A stretch of DNA of 64,000 nt from Oidiodendron maius Zn (Eukaryota; Ascomycota; Leotiomycetes; Myxotrichaceae): NCBI GenBank assembly GCA_000827325.1, contig KN832883.1:720552-784551 (forward strand), written 5' to 3'. The stretch's first letter is position 1; every line of letters begins with the position of its first letter. The notes below the pieces were generated by a model, which did no database searches, was not told the origin of the DNA, and worked only from the letters and a program-made list of their open reading frames with translations. Below, in pieces: positions 33,699-44,972 of this stretch. The translations under genes were made by a program, and so were the position numbers.

Positions 33699-34768
33699 TG
33701 GAGACAAGCAGTACAAAATATATTTGATATGGAGAGAAATAATAGCTTCGCTGTTTACTCGGAAGGAGTGCTTGCTAACCCTAAGTGACGAGGCTCCGTA
33801 CGAGCAAGTCAGTGGATCCGGGTGAATGGAAGAATCTCACGTGATTTCAGTTAGTCAAGAGCCCTGCGCGCTCCAAAACAGGAGGGAAATTATAGACACT
33901 AATTCCTGCTGCAGAAAATTGTAATAAAAGCCAAAATCGAAATGGGTGAGCGAGATTTAAAAAGAAAAGTGTGAGCCTCACGAGGCCGTGATCAGATTTT
34001 GGATTCCGACTTGACAGGGGGTGGTGCCTCGGGCTAGCGCGGCAGCATCATCCGCGGGCAACAATTGGTCGGATCTGCAACTTCTTAGTGGTGGGAGCCA
34101 AGATCTGTTGGGTGGTCACACCAGGTTGCAATGGCAGCCTCACCGATATCCTCGTGTTTCAGAGTTCGGATTTGCCCAGAATCTGGTCGGGTTTCAGACC
34201 AACTAAGCCGAGTTGGAGGAGGCAGTGTACAAATGGAAGGAAGTCAACCGGAAGGTGTTCGAATAGGAACCACGACAGTGGTTAAAACTAGTAGTAAGCT
34301 AATTCAGAGATCAGAGTGGACAGGTATTATCACGTGATTTTACCCCTCCTTACCTTGCGTCGAGCGAGGGGCAGACGACATACTGTACTCCATTTTTCCT
34401 CTGAGATAGAAGCATAACATGTATGATAAAATCCATCGAATCCTTCCATGTTGCCTCACCATGCTCCCTCCTCCTCTGTTTGTTCCGATTGAGATTGTGC
34501 GTTTCACTGGCAGATCCTTTCTAGCCAATTATGTCTCCCGTTTTGCCTCTGCGACAGAATCTGGTGCGGGCCGGATTCTGGAATCAAAACCAAATCTAAG
34601 GCGAAACCATTTCAGTTCAAATTTAATATCTCGCTCTGCAAGCCTAATGCCTTCTCCTACATATATATCTCTTTGGTATTTCAATAGGAGTTTTCCTCAA
34701 GTCTTAAAGAGACAATCTGTTGATCGCGTACCCTGTCCTCTCTCTTTTGACACTTCTTTTCTCTCATC
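33699..34768. other. Intergenic, no gene seen
   Basis: About 1.1 kb, upstream of the Clr5-ankyrin gene on one side and of a small plus-strand gene on the other. Short open frames lack similarity. A pyrimidine-rich stretch precedes the small gene (34730-34768). Confidence 0.35.
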
Positions 34769-35182
34769 ATGGCTAGAAGCCAAGCTTTCTCCAGGCAGGC
34801 AGCAAATGGATCCCAATACGAGGATGGGTATGTTTATGCACCTTCTTTGCTGTCCATTCCATTTTTCGCTTGTCCCCTTCTGTTCCTCACCGACCTCAGA
34901 ACTATGAACACATAAATGATTGCATGCTGACATTTTCTATTTGGTAGATACTACGGTACAAATGGAGATCACGAGTCTCGCTCGAGCCAAGAAGACGAGG
35001 CTCAAGCACAGTCGACCCGACGGCTCGAAGTCTTCTTTGCAAATCAGAATTCCAGCTCTGGTTCGCCCTTCTCCTGGCGCCGGACGAGCACCTCTTCAGC
35101 AACGAAGAATATACAGACACATCTTCAAGCATTCGACGTAGCTTTTTACGGTAATGATACGAAGCGTGCATTACATAAATAG
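34769..35182 (+). CDS. Small two-exon protein of unknown function
   Basis: Model join(34769..34827, 34948..35182), 97 residues: MARSQAFSRQAANGSQYEDG joined in phase to YYGTNGDHESRSSQEDEAQA. The intron has GTATGT and TTTGGTAG and is 120 bases. The protein is polar, rich in Ser, Gln and Asn, with no signal peptide or membrane segment, ending FDVAFYGNDTKRALHK. I do not recognise a family. The join and the TCATCATGG start context speak for a gene; lack of similarity speaks against certainty. Confidence 0.4.
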
Positions 35183-36906
35183 AAGGGGAGATGTCCGAGG
35201 TCCTGAAAATGGATAGGATTTGGCTCTTGGCCAGGTGAGTTCACCGACTGAGATAAATGCCTTTACACCGATGTTATCCTAGGCTAACTTTATCGTTACA
35301 TAAGAGATTTTGGAAATGGTTTTCTTATTTTCGGCACAGCCGGATGCGGAAGAACGGAAGACCCGGAAGGGAGAGGACAGAACTGGGCAAATCCACGAAG
35401 GATGTGTTGTAAACAACTTTAATCGCTAGTACTTGAGAGTGTTCTTATTTGCAAATGGAATAGTGCCTAGGATCATATAAACATGTGTCTTTCCCCTGCT
35501 AAATGATTCTCAATAGAGACTTTGTCCAGTATATTTCTTAGTCAGGGATAAAGGCTAGATAATTATATTCTCTTATTATTAAACAAGGATGGACGGGTGC
35601 TGGAGGCTTTTCGGCGTTATGGGATCCGCCCTTAAAAAACGGGATCCCGAAACACCGAATCGCAGCTTTTCAAAAACAGCACCCTTAGCCTAGATTCTAA
35701 GTACAGTACTCGTCTAGAGATAGGATATGTATATTATAAACCTCTAAATTCTCATTTTCTACTCCTTTTTATAGAACATACAAGGCGCCTTTATCCTTCG
35801 TACGATAGTACCCTAGAACATCTAGACAGGTAGCTTTAAGTACTTATGTTATAGGTTCTCTAGCTTGAGCCAGTCATTATTATCGTCCTTAATTATAGTA
35901 AATAAGAGTATATGTACCCTCCCCATTACCTAAACCTTGTCTAAAAAGATTTGTAAACATAGTCTCTCTTGTGACTAACTAATGGCTTACTTACAAACTT
36001 AAGTCTTTAGCGCATAACTTTAGAGTTAGTTAGGAAGCTCTTTATTTTAGCAATATACCAACAATAGCCTAGACGCTTAATGGCTATATATATTGCATAG
36101 TCACTAATATCCTTGGATTTAGGAGTACAAGAGGCTATTTGTCTCTAAGGTATATAACGCTAAGAGGGAGATTCAAGTAACTAAGCCTTAAGTGCCCTCC
36201 TATAAGGTATAGAAACTTGACCTTTTCTACTATATTTCTTCCTGTTTTATAGACTAACTCTATAAGCAGTCCCTGCCCAGCAGCACACGATTCCAGTACA
36301 TCGGACCATTCGCGCCAAGTATTGATGTCTATAGAGTGGCACTCAAAGGACGAAGTTTAGTTGGTCTCTTTCTTCAACACGGTATATACTAGATGTAGAT
36401 ATCCGACTTGAAAAAAGCTCAAAAAATAGCTAAGAAGAATAATGCTTCCGAAACTATAAATAAAACAACACCTTGGGTACCAATCGTTGGAATTTTGTCG
36501 ATTTAATTTTGATTGCGAGGTATCCTAATAGTAGTGGGCGGGACATTGTGTCAGGGCTGTCGACTATTTATAGAAACACCAAGCAAACACGTCCAATAAC
36601 TAGACCAGGATCTAATGCAAAGCTGAAATCAAACTAAGATTATCTACTTTCTGTCCCAAGACGTCGCCACATTTATAATAATTAACATTAGCTTGCAAAC
36701 CAAGAAGGAGAGAATATAAGCGAAAGAACTGTAAAAGCGGCATTAGCTGTCTCTTAAAGAAGCCACGGTAAGTTCAGCCGCACTGATCGTCCTTTGATCT
36801 CCCAGTATTTCCAACAAGCCTTTTGCTTCAAAATTTGGCTATCCATTGTTGACTTAATTAGAATTCGCCCTTTCCCCTAGTCCCCTCATTGCCTGCGTTC
36901 AATGCC
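35183..36906. other. AT-rich, repeat-like intergenic region
   Basis: About 1.7 kb dominated by TA-rich words (TATA, TTATAG, CTTAAG) with no open frame of note from about 35400 to 36600. The composition resembles sequence degraded by repeat-induced point mutation. An imperfect inverted repeat lies inside it (listed separately). I found no recognisable transposase fragment. Confidence 0.4.
35595..35684. repeat. Imperfect inverted repeat, about 90 bp
   Basis: Outer ends are GGGTGCTG (35595) and CAGCACCC (to 35684). Inner parts pair as TTCGGCGTTATGGGATCC with GGGATCCCGAAACACCGAA. It could be the terminal part of a decayed DNA transposon, a MITE, or a hairpin. Confidence 0.55.
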
Positions 36907-39900
36907 ATGGCCACTAACGCAGACTCGCAATCGGCGGGCGCGGCTGGGACTCAAGATGGAAATCAAGCTGAACGACTAGGAGCCTCCACTAGTGATAATC
37001 AAGCTCCAGTCGTTCCACCCGGGACCGAGTCTCGTATATGGGGCCAAAAGCAAGATGTCGATCTCTACAAAGAGCCAGGATTTGTATTGCGCAGCCCACA
37101 GCCGCACCCAGATGGAAGGAGAGACGACTGTGATGTAGAGTGAGTTTCAAACTGTATATGATGTAATTCGAAAGCCCTCTGACTTTTTTTTTTTAAGTTT
37201 TGTCATAGTCTCAGGAATCGGTGCCCATCCTATTGATACTTGGCGAGCCAGAAAATCACATCAACAAAATCGGCCAGTCATTGAACCCAGCAAGGAACAA
37301 GCGCCAACTCCTACCTCAAGAGAACTCTGGAAAGCGGCGGCTATTTTGTCGGCGCATGGGGCTTCTCAAATAATAAACAGAACTTTGGAACATCCTAATC
37401 CTCCTTGGGTAACGGCAGATCTTCGAAAGAGTATTCCTAACGCGCGTGTTTTGGTCTACAATCACGGTCAGCCTGAAGAAGGTGTGACTCTCAAGAGCCT
37501 TGCCTTGAAACTGTTAGATAACCTACTTTCGGAACGTCCGTCATATGCAAGTTTTATTTTATAACAGCGGGAGCTTCTATGTATACTAACGGCCTCTTTA
37601 GCACTCAGTCAGACCTCTCTTCTTCATAGCTCATAGCACAGGCGGATTGGTCGTGAAACAGGCTTTAATAGAAGCCCAGGGTAATATCAAGTATATGCAA
37701 AGCTGTTACGGGGCCACGTTCTTTGGTAAGCAATCATGGCTGAAGGAAGAGACTGCGTTGTGACTTAGGCATGGCTTCTGATACTAATCAGCAACACCGC
37801 ATCACGGATCCACGTATCTTTCCTCGCCTGCCTTTGCGAGGTCTATGCAAAAGTCGCTATCATTGATCTGGCCTCTTCCAAATACAGTTCAAAGGGAGTT
37901 GAGACTATATAATATACTTTTAGAGACTGCAGATCAATCTTTCCGCGATATTGCTGCAGAGTAAGTAAGACATATATCTCTCTACTAGATACTTGGGCTA
38001 ATCTGCTCTATACAGTCTCCAGATTTCTACTTTCACCGAATCCGTCGATACACTCCTGTCTTTCTCCGACGATAATGAACGCAGAGAGTTATCGGCTCCA
38101 ATAGTGACACTCAGATCGGCAATGCTAGATGTTCACCATGAAGTTCATAATCAGCTTTTGAATGACCACGCTCATTGCGCAGCATTTGAGGGAGATGATT
38201 CTTATCAAAAGTCGCTATACCTAGCGAACTTGGAGAAAGCTGTTCAAAGGGTAGCATCGCTCTTTCCAAGAGGTAGCTCTGTAGACCTGGACCTACTTCG
38301 CAAGGTTCATATCGAAGTCCATGGCTTTTACACAAAAAATAATGAAGTAGCCATGAACCAGAGAGAATCGTTTCAGATGTGGTCAACAAGAGTTTTACTC
38401 GGATCATTCCTCAAGAAAGGTCCTTCTCAGTGCCTGCATGATCGTTTCTCAGAAATAAAACCTCATGCACCTCCCTCAGCACTACGCACCACCAAGCTAA
38501 TAACTTCAAGAGCAGAACCTCTAGACGAAAGTGATGGGCCAACTCTTGGTAACCCCCACGTATGCGATTTCGTTGAAAAGAGACCCTCTGACAATACGCC
38601 CAAGTAGAGTCACAAATGGACCCCATGCCAATGGCACCATTCTTTGAAGCAATTACGCCTACTTCAGCAACAGATTCTTCTGCAGCTGAAGCAAACGGCC
38701 CCGCGACAAGTAACGACAGTGCCAAAAAGACGACAGAAAGCCTGATTTGGGTACATTTGCCATATAACAATCCACATTATGTGGCTGTGAGATATTGTAT
38801 TCCTTTTGCATTATTACCGCATGCTGATAATTCTAGGACGTTTTACGTTGCATTGAGCGCCAGACTGGCGACAGCTATACCCAAAAGTTATTGGGCCGGG
38901 ATAATTGGCAGAGAAGACACGTCTTGGGCCACAGCACTGAATATCATGCTTGTTTTGTGAGGCCAGGCTGTACTTGTCTGGTATCGGATTTTGGTGAGTT
39001 CAATGTCGTGACGTTGGCCTCCAAAGTTGACTGATTTGTCAGAGGCTCAGGCCCAGACGGGATCCATGCCAACCAAGCAGCCCACGCTGATCTCTCTATA
39101 CTTTCCATACCTCCACTGGGACTCATACAAGAGAATGATCAAGAGAAGGGACATCATAAAAGAACGAATCCTCCAAGGGCGATCGGAGCCTGCTCCTTTA
39201 AAAGTCGCTAGGTTTGACATGGAGACCAAAGTTGCTTGGAAATATCTTGGCTACGACCCCCCTTTCAACTGCGCTCGGACATTGGATCAATACGGCTATC
39301 CGGATCTTCTGGATCCTCGACACAGAGATGACTATCAAATCTTGTACAGAAGGACCCAGGAAAAGATACCCAACCCTTCAGATTGGAAATTTTCGCGACC
39401 TCGTGGACTAGAAGCTCATCTTGAGCGAATAGGCGAAATTTTCAGTCGAGTTAGTCAAGAATTCGAAGCATTTAACGCCTGGCAATCTAAGTTTGACAAT
39501 ATATTGGACGGGAAAGTGCTGATGGTTGAGCAAGTCTGGCTCTGGGTTCCGGATACAGGTATGGCTCATTTTCCAATCATGCATCCTTTAAATTGATCAA
39601 TCTGACCAAAGTCAGGCGCCGTCGCGTCTTTCTTTCCCTCAGTAAGTTCCTTTCCCCGATCTCTCTCCTTACTTGAAGTCTTTAACAGCCATTCTAACAG
39701 CACTAAAGAAAGAAGCGACGCTAATTGGAAGAAAACATTACCATCCTGCAGATCTCCGAAACAATGTTTTCAACGAGATTAATAGTGACATGTCACGTCG
39801 CTGTGAGAATTCCTTAGATCTTGCTGGCCTAATCGTTTTAAATGCTGTCACTCTCCTATTCGAAGGCTCATCTCCCCGCGATGTTGACGTCTTTCGAATC

Positions 39901-40939
39901 TACGAAGAATCTATTAGCATAATTGTAAGATTTTCAAGCATGTTGTCACTCTTCTTGCGCTGACCACTCTTGCCTTGGTACAGATTGAGCACCTCACGTT
40001 GTCGTTTAAATACTTCAAATTTGGAGGTTTATGGGATACTAACGACAAAAATGACGTTCTGAGACCAAGAGAAAGACGAAAAGCTGATGAGCTGCACTAT
40101 CAAAAACAGATAAGGGACAACATATCCTCGTTCATGGAGCTTAGAGAAATCGAAGATGATCTACAGAAACTTGAACGCCTCTTTAAAGAACAATCGATGG
40201 TAATCAGAGACATGAAGTCGGTCTACGATCGTTTGCAGTTTTCTAAATCCGTCGGCATGTCATATCTTCTGGAAGCTTCTACCAAACTCAATGATTACTT
40301 ATATCGAATCGAACAATTGATGAAGAGTGCAGGGCGTGCGAGAGATGATGTGAGAAGAGATGCCAATCAACTTCTTTCCGTTCATGGAGCACTGACAGGT
40401 TGTAGTTGGAGAAGCTTCGCAATATCGATGAGGGCCGACTTTCACGTCTCCAAGCTGATCTGCAAGCGGAGCAATCAAAGGCAGTCATGATCTTCACAGT
40501 GAGTTGTGCGACCTGTTTTACAAAATGTAAGATCTTTGCTCACTCTGATATTTAGATATTCACTATAATATTTGTAAAAGATCTTCTTCCTGGTCTTGAC
40601 TGGCCGGTGCTGACCTCCTTAAAGCTCCCTCTATCCTTTTTCACTGGAATTTTTGGGATGAACACACGGTACGTCACTTGCGAGACTCATTGGAAAAATT
40701 CTAATACGCCACAGTGAATGGGCAGGCCAGTCAACAATGGTGCCACTAGCTACCATAGTTGCTATATCGCGTATAGGTTCCCTGTCCAGTGCTCCTCTTT
40801 AGATTGCTGACGATTTGCGACAGTCCCCATATCCACAATTATCATATGCGGAGCTCTCACTCTGGCCCTGAGCACTCGCTTCCATCTTTGGGCAAGGTCG
40901 ACCGGTGAAACGATACTCAATTTTAGGGGAACTATTTAA
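36907..40939 (+). CDS. Serine esterase (alpha/beta hydrolase) fused to CorA-like Mg2+ transporter domain
   Basis: Sixteen-exon model, 1074 residues: 36907..37139, 37198..37546, 37602..37725, 37792..37960, 38016..38548, 38608..38786, 38837..38993, 39043..39558, 39616..39641, 39679..39924, 39984..40349, 40406..40498, 40556..40573, 40625..40668, 40715..40770, 40824..40939. Every join keeps phase. N-terminal half: lipase/DUF676-type hydrolase with FVIVSGIGAHPIDTW, nucleophile Ser in FFIAHSTGGLVVKQAL, and ATPHHGS. C-terminal half: fungal CorA-like pattern WVHLPYNNPHYV, YFPYLHWD, VEQVWLWV, a coiled region, then IFLPLSFFTGIFGMNTREW with the GMN signature, and a second membrane helix (STIIICGALTLALST). 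The two halves join through a 59-base intron (38549..38607). Intron 2 has a GC donor; intron 9 (37 bases) is the least sure join. Function unknown. Confidence 0.8.
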
Positions 40940-41954
40940 GTCTACAACAGGCGACAGAGCTGGAAGCTCGGGAGTAGAGGGCTATTAAACTCTCAAACAG
41001 CCTCTGCTTCAGTGAATATATGCATTGTCTATATCAAGCACTGAGTTGCAAACCGTATCAGTGTTAGTAACTATGATGATTCTCGGCTAATTATAAAAAC
41101 ATATAGTTCAGACTGAAACTAGTTTTGTATCTTACTATAAACTAGTTTAGTATATTAGTAGTTTGTTTATTTATTATTTGTTTATTTGTTTATTACTCTA
41201 TATAGTATCTTGAGCAGAGGTCAGGTTAGTGTGCAGGTTGTAATCGGATATCAAGGTGAAACTCAAGTAAGCGATACAGAGACAACTAATTAAGCACAGC
41301 GATACTGGAGTAAAGGCCCCTTTATATAGACCTATTCAACCTCTTATTGACTTACATGAATCCTCTGAATCCTGAAGCTTTGTCGTGTAGCGTGGACACA
41401 CCCATTCCTAGTGCGTTATCCTCGTCCAGCCCGAGGCGCTAAGCTTCAATTTACCGTGTTCGGTGTTTCAAAGCTTGGTGCGAGAAACAATTGATATCAC
41501 TGCGACGAACTGCATATTTTGAGGATTTCTATCCCAAGCAAGAAGCCGAGAGAAGGGGGGAGGGCGGGTTGAGCACGAATTAAACTGTTTCTATAGCAGT
41601 AAAGCGTCCCTACAGATAATAGAAAAGAAAAAGGACGACACTGACTGTGTTATTACTGCTGTATGATTTACCAGATATGTTGTATTAATAGTTATGATAA
41701 GCTGCAAGGCCACCACTGGTAATTCTAATTCCCGCCAAGCTTACCTGTCCGGTTTTTATCGCTGTGCCACAGAGTGCATTTAGCCTAGAGGAAATTTTAC
41801 GATGGCACGGGCCACCACCAAGGACTTCGAGTCATCCGGCACTTTTTGTTCGCGATAACTTCATCCTCTCGCCTTCCTTGTCTTGTACCCGTGCAGTTGA
41901 ACCGTCCTTCCTCTGCTTGCGTAATTATACTCGTACCACACTCGTTTAAGTAAT
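40940..41954. other. AT-rich intergenic region
   Basis: About 1 kb with a low-complexity TTTATTTATTATTTGTTTAT run at 41160-41200 and no coding signal. The promoter of the wall-protein gene is at its right end. Confidence 0.35.
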
Positions 41955-43074
41955 ATGCGCAACACTCGCTTCCTACTCGCAGCGGGATTGTCGACAGCCA
42001 TCCCCTATGTCGTTGGCACGTCACAACCTCAATCGCGGGATGTGAGTCCAGATCGTGAGTATTACCCCCAACCCATCTCAAATCATATTTCTCATAGTTA
42101 CAATAGCTTATTCGTGTTCAAATATCGTGATTGATATCGTCAATCAAACCGATATCGACTTTTACGCCTCATGTTCCGACTTCTCTGAAGACATTCTATT
42201 TTTCATCGACCACAATTTCACAGGACCATTCGAATTACCAAAAATCAAGTCCGTCCCTGAAATTAGTTCAGGATACCTTGGACCAGACTTATCAGGATCA
42301 GATCGAATCGATGATGGGGTCACGAGTGTTTCGATGCCTGATTTAGTGAACGTGACAAGTGGTGGAGTTTTATTCGGGTATATTAAGAATTTGACTAGCA
42401 TTTCATTTCCGTAAGCTACAATCTCTTGCTTGTCTCTTGTTCTTTGCAGGCCAAACTGAACATAATACCTCGAACGGTCGCTGATAAATAAACAGGAACC
42501 TTAGCCTTATCACCAAAGACTTCGTGATATTCGGCGACACACAACTCAGCAATGTGAGCCTTCCATCATTGGAATTTGTTACCGGTGGGGTATTACTCAA
42601 TGGAGAGTTGGACAAGTAAGTTTTACCTTTCCTGTCCTAACAAACGTACTCACAACACTCAAGTATCTCTCTCCCGAAGCTGAAATCCGTTGCGTATATG
42701 CGAGTAGAGTCAACAGGAAGTCTTGACTGCGTGGCTCTGGGCAAGAGTCTTTTTTCTCTTGTCTTTACGCCAGGTAAATACGATATGTACGCTGGGTTCA
42801 CTTGTTGGACTGGGCATGCAGGCAATAGTTATAACTCTTCCGATTCAACCTCGACTCCAGCTAGTACTACTTCCACCCCCTCAAATAGTGCAAGCATGAC
42901 GTCTGGGACTTCAACAAGCCCAGATTCTTCCACAAAGTATGTTTGACTCTTATAGAAAGAGTTGTATGGTATACTAATAGAGATCCTAGGACCAATGGGG
43001 GAATTATATTGCAAGTCAGATTCCTAGAATTGCTACTTTGTTTCGCAACAATGGTATTCCTGGCGGCATTTTGA
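41955..43074 (+). CDS. Ecm33/Sps2-like GPI-anchored cell-wall protein
   Basis: Model join(41955..42054, 42107..42410, 42496..42615, 42664..42936, 42990..43074), 293 residues, all joins in phase. Signal peptide (MRNTRFLLAAGLSTAIPYVVG), then receptor-L-type repeats (LPKIKSVPEIS, MPDLVNVTSGGVLFGYIKNL, LPSLEFVTGGVLLNGELDN, LPKLKSVAYMRVES), two Cys near the end of the folded part, and a Ser/Thr-rich stalk (STPASTTSTPSNSASMTSG). A hydrophobic C-terminus (LLLCFATMVFLAAF) is typical of a GPI-anchor signal. It is shorter than classical Ecm33 (about 400). Described relatives sit at the plasma membrane and wall and are needed for wall integrity. N-glycosylation sites are frequent (NQT, NFT, NVT, NLT). 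Confidence 0.85.
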
Positions 43075-43250
43075 TTAAAGCGAAACTTGCGGAAGTTTTT
43101 TTACACTCCGAACCACCCCCCGCCCCCTCGGGGGTCTGCACGTGACCCAATTCTGCGTGAAATAGGGATAATACTAGGGGCTGCGAATGGGATATTCCCG
43201 GTGGTGAAAGCTACGCTTTTGTATTCTATATTCTATAGAAGTTGTTTTTA

Positions 43251-43266
43251 TGGGGGCTAGCCCCCA
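43251..43266. repeat. Perfect palindrome TGGGGGCTAGCCCCCA
   Basis: Sixteen bases identical to their reverse complement; it could form a short stem or bind a dimeric protein. No gene starts or ends within 170 bases. Confidence 0.6.
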
Positions 43267-44595
43267 AATCCCAAGGCCTGACTACGTTCGAAGGTTATAC
43301 CAATTGATTACTTCTAAATGTATGGTCTAAGTCCCGATCGACTCCATTGTGGGAATTTCAGCCCCGTATACCTTAGAACTTGAAGCCCTATCAGCTCTAG
43401 CATCATCGATCTGGGGCACGGGGTTAATCAACTTCCGACATGTATACAGATCTACCCCAAGTCTAATCAAAACCTATTAGCTGGTGCTGTATTATATTCA
43501 CTGCTGTTTACGACTAGCACCTATGCAACCACATAATCTGAAGGTTCCATATCGAAATGTGGCTGCTTATAAAGGCTTGCATTGGCTTCTTTGATGCTGG
43601 GACTTTAGGCCCAGATTCCCTCTTGCTGTGGTTTCCATCTAATGTTCCGGGAATACCTATCTTCGCTCAACCACTGGAACAAGCTGCGGCGACAACAAAA
43701 GTTAATGCACAGCAAACCTTGCTTCTAAAGCATCGAACGCTGAGTGGTGGGCTACTATTTACACTTCCTGACGTTTACCTGTTAGTACTACCCTACAATA
43801 AGAGCTATACTTTCATGTCGATCCTCTAGTTTTCCCTACGACCCAGCTAACACCTCCCTCAAGTTCGATATCGCTGATGAAACTATGCAATTGTCTTTCT
43901 AATGTCGATAATATGTCTATATCCCAAACCCCTTTAAATGACTGCTTGGCGACTGCGTCTTAGGAAAGGCTTAAAACAAGCGCTGCTTAGATATTGGGAA
44001 GGGACTTTCAAATTAAGGTTACTCTACCCATTGTCTAATCCTATGATAATATAGGAGACACTATTGAGATAGGACAGTATGCCCGATTTCACCTTGTTGA
44101 AACCTGCAGAAGCCTAGATTATAGTTATTTGCCTGCGGCTTCTATGAAGCGTTCGCTAGTTAAGGCTATTAATGTAGTAATGTAATCAAAAGTTGAAATT
44201 GAAAATCCGTGTGGCTTTGTGTAGACAAAGCAAACTACTAGAATCCCTTAGTCAAGGAGGTTTCGTTGTCGGTAACCCTTTCCTTTCCTTCCGCTTTTAT
44301 CGCTAGATTTGTCCGAGCTTGATATTGGGGAGATCTGAGGTCCAGCGTTTGTACCGAGCTAAAAGCAAATATCGGGGTATAGCTCTTAGCGATCAGGTGA
44401 CTTCGTTGCATCCTTTACACTCTTCTAGCTCTAGGGCTTCCTATTTGGACCCGGCAATACTATACTGACCCCTAAAATAAGGGAGTCTGATATACTGAGT
44501 CGAATGGTACTACTGGGATTTGATCAAACTGGCTGGTTGTTAAGTTATTTCCAAAAAGTCGATTTGGGCATGCGGAGATGTTTTTAGTATATCAG

Positions 44596-44714
44596 TACTA
44601 TCCCCCCCTAAATAAATGTAACAGTGGGTCTACAGAGCACAGACATTCTACCATACAAAACTCCCCGGCCAAGAGGTCCCACTATTACATTTATTTAGGG
44701 GGGGGGGGATAGTA
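44596..44714. repeat. Inverted repeat with C/G-run ends, MITE-like
   Basis: The left arm 44596-44628 (TACTATCCCCCCCTAAATAA then ATGTAACAGTGGG) matches the reverse complement of 44678-44714 except for the length of the C/G run and one base. The loop is about 50 bases. Near-perfect arms suggest a young small element or a strong hairpin. Confidence 0.65.
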
Positions 44715-44972
44715 GGTATTGGGGAGAAATTTGAGGGAGGGTGTATAAGCGACATAAAATCGGGCGTTAGGTTATCAACATGACGTGGTCTTAGTAACCC
44801 CGAAAAAACAAAGCCGCCAAGCGATGACCCCAAACCCTGACATCGAGCACCTGCTAGTTCCACGAAGTACAGTATCGTGCCTAACGACCTGCGAATGGCT
44901 ACTGCAGCTTCTCTACCACATACGGACTGATATAGTCATCCTGCCCCACAATTTTCCGCTCTGGCCTTGTAT

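Larger units (their letters stand above)
43075..44972. other. Intergenic with palindromes and C/G runs
   Basis: About 1.9 kb without a convincing gene. Notable items are a C-rich run with CCACCCCCCGCCCCCTCGGG near 43115, a perfect 16-base palindrome at 43251-43266, and an inverted repeat at 44596-44714. An 90-residue open frame at 43557-43829 has no recognisable similarity. Confidence 0.4.

Noticed and set aside
43557-43829. 90-codon open frame beginning MWLLIKACIGFFDAGTLGPD
   Set aside because: No family, no introns linking it to more coding sequence, in a non-coding AT-rich block.
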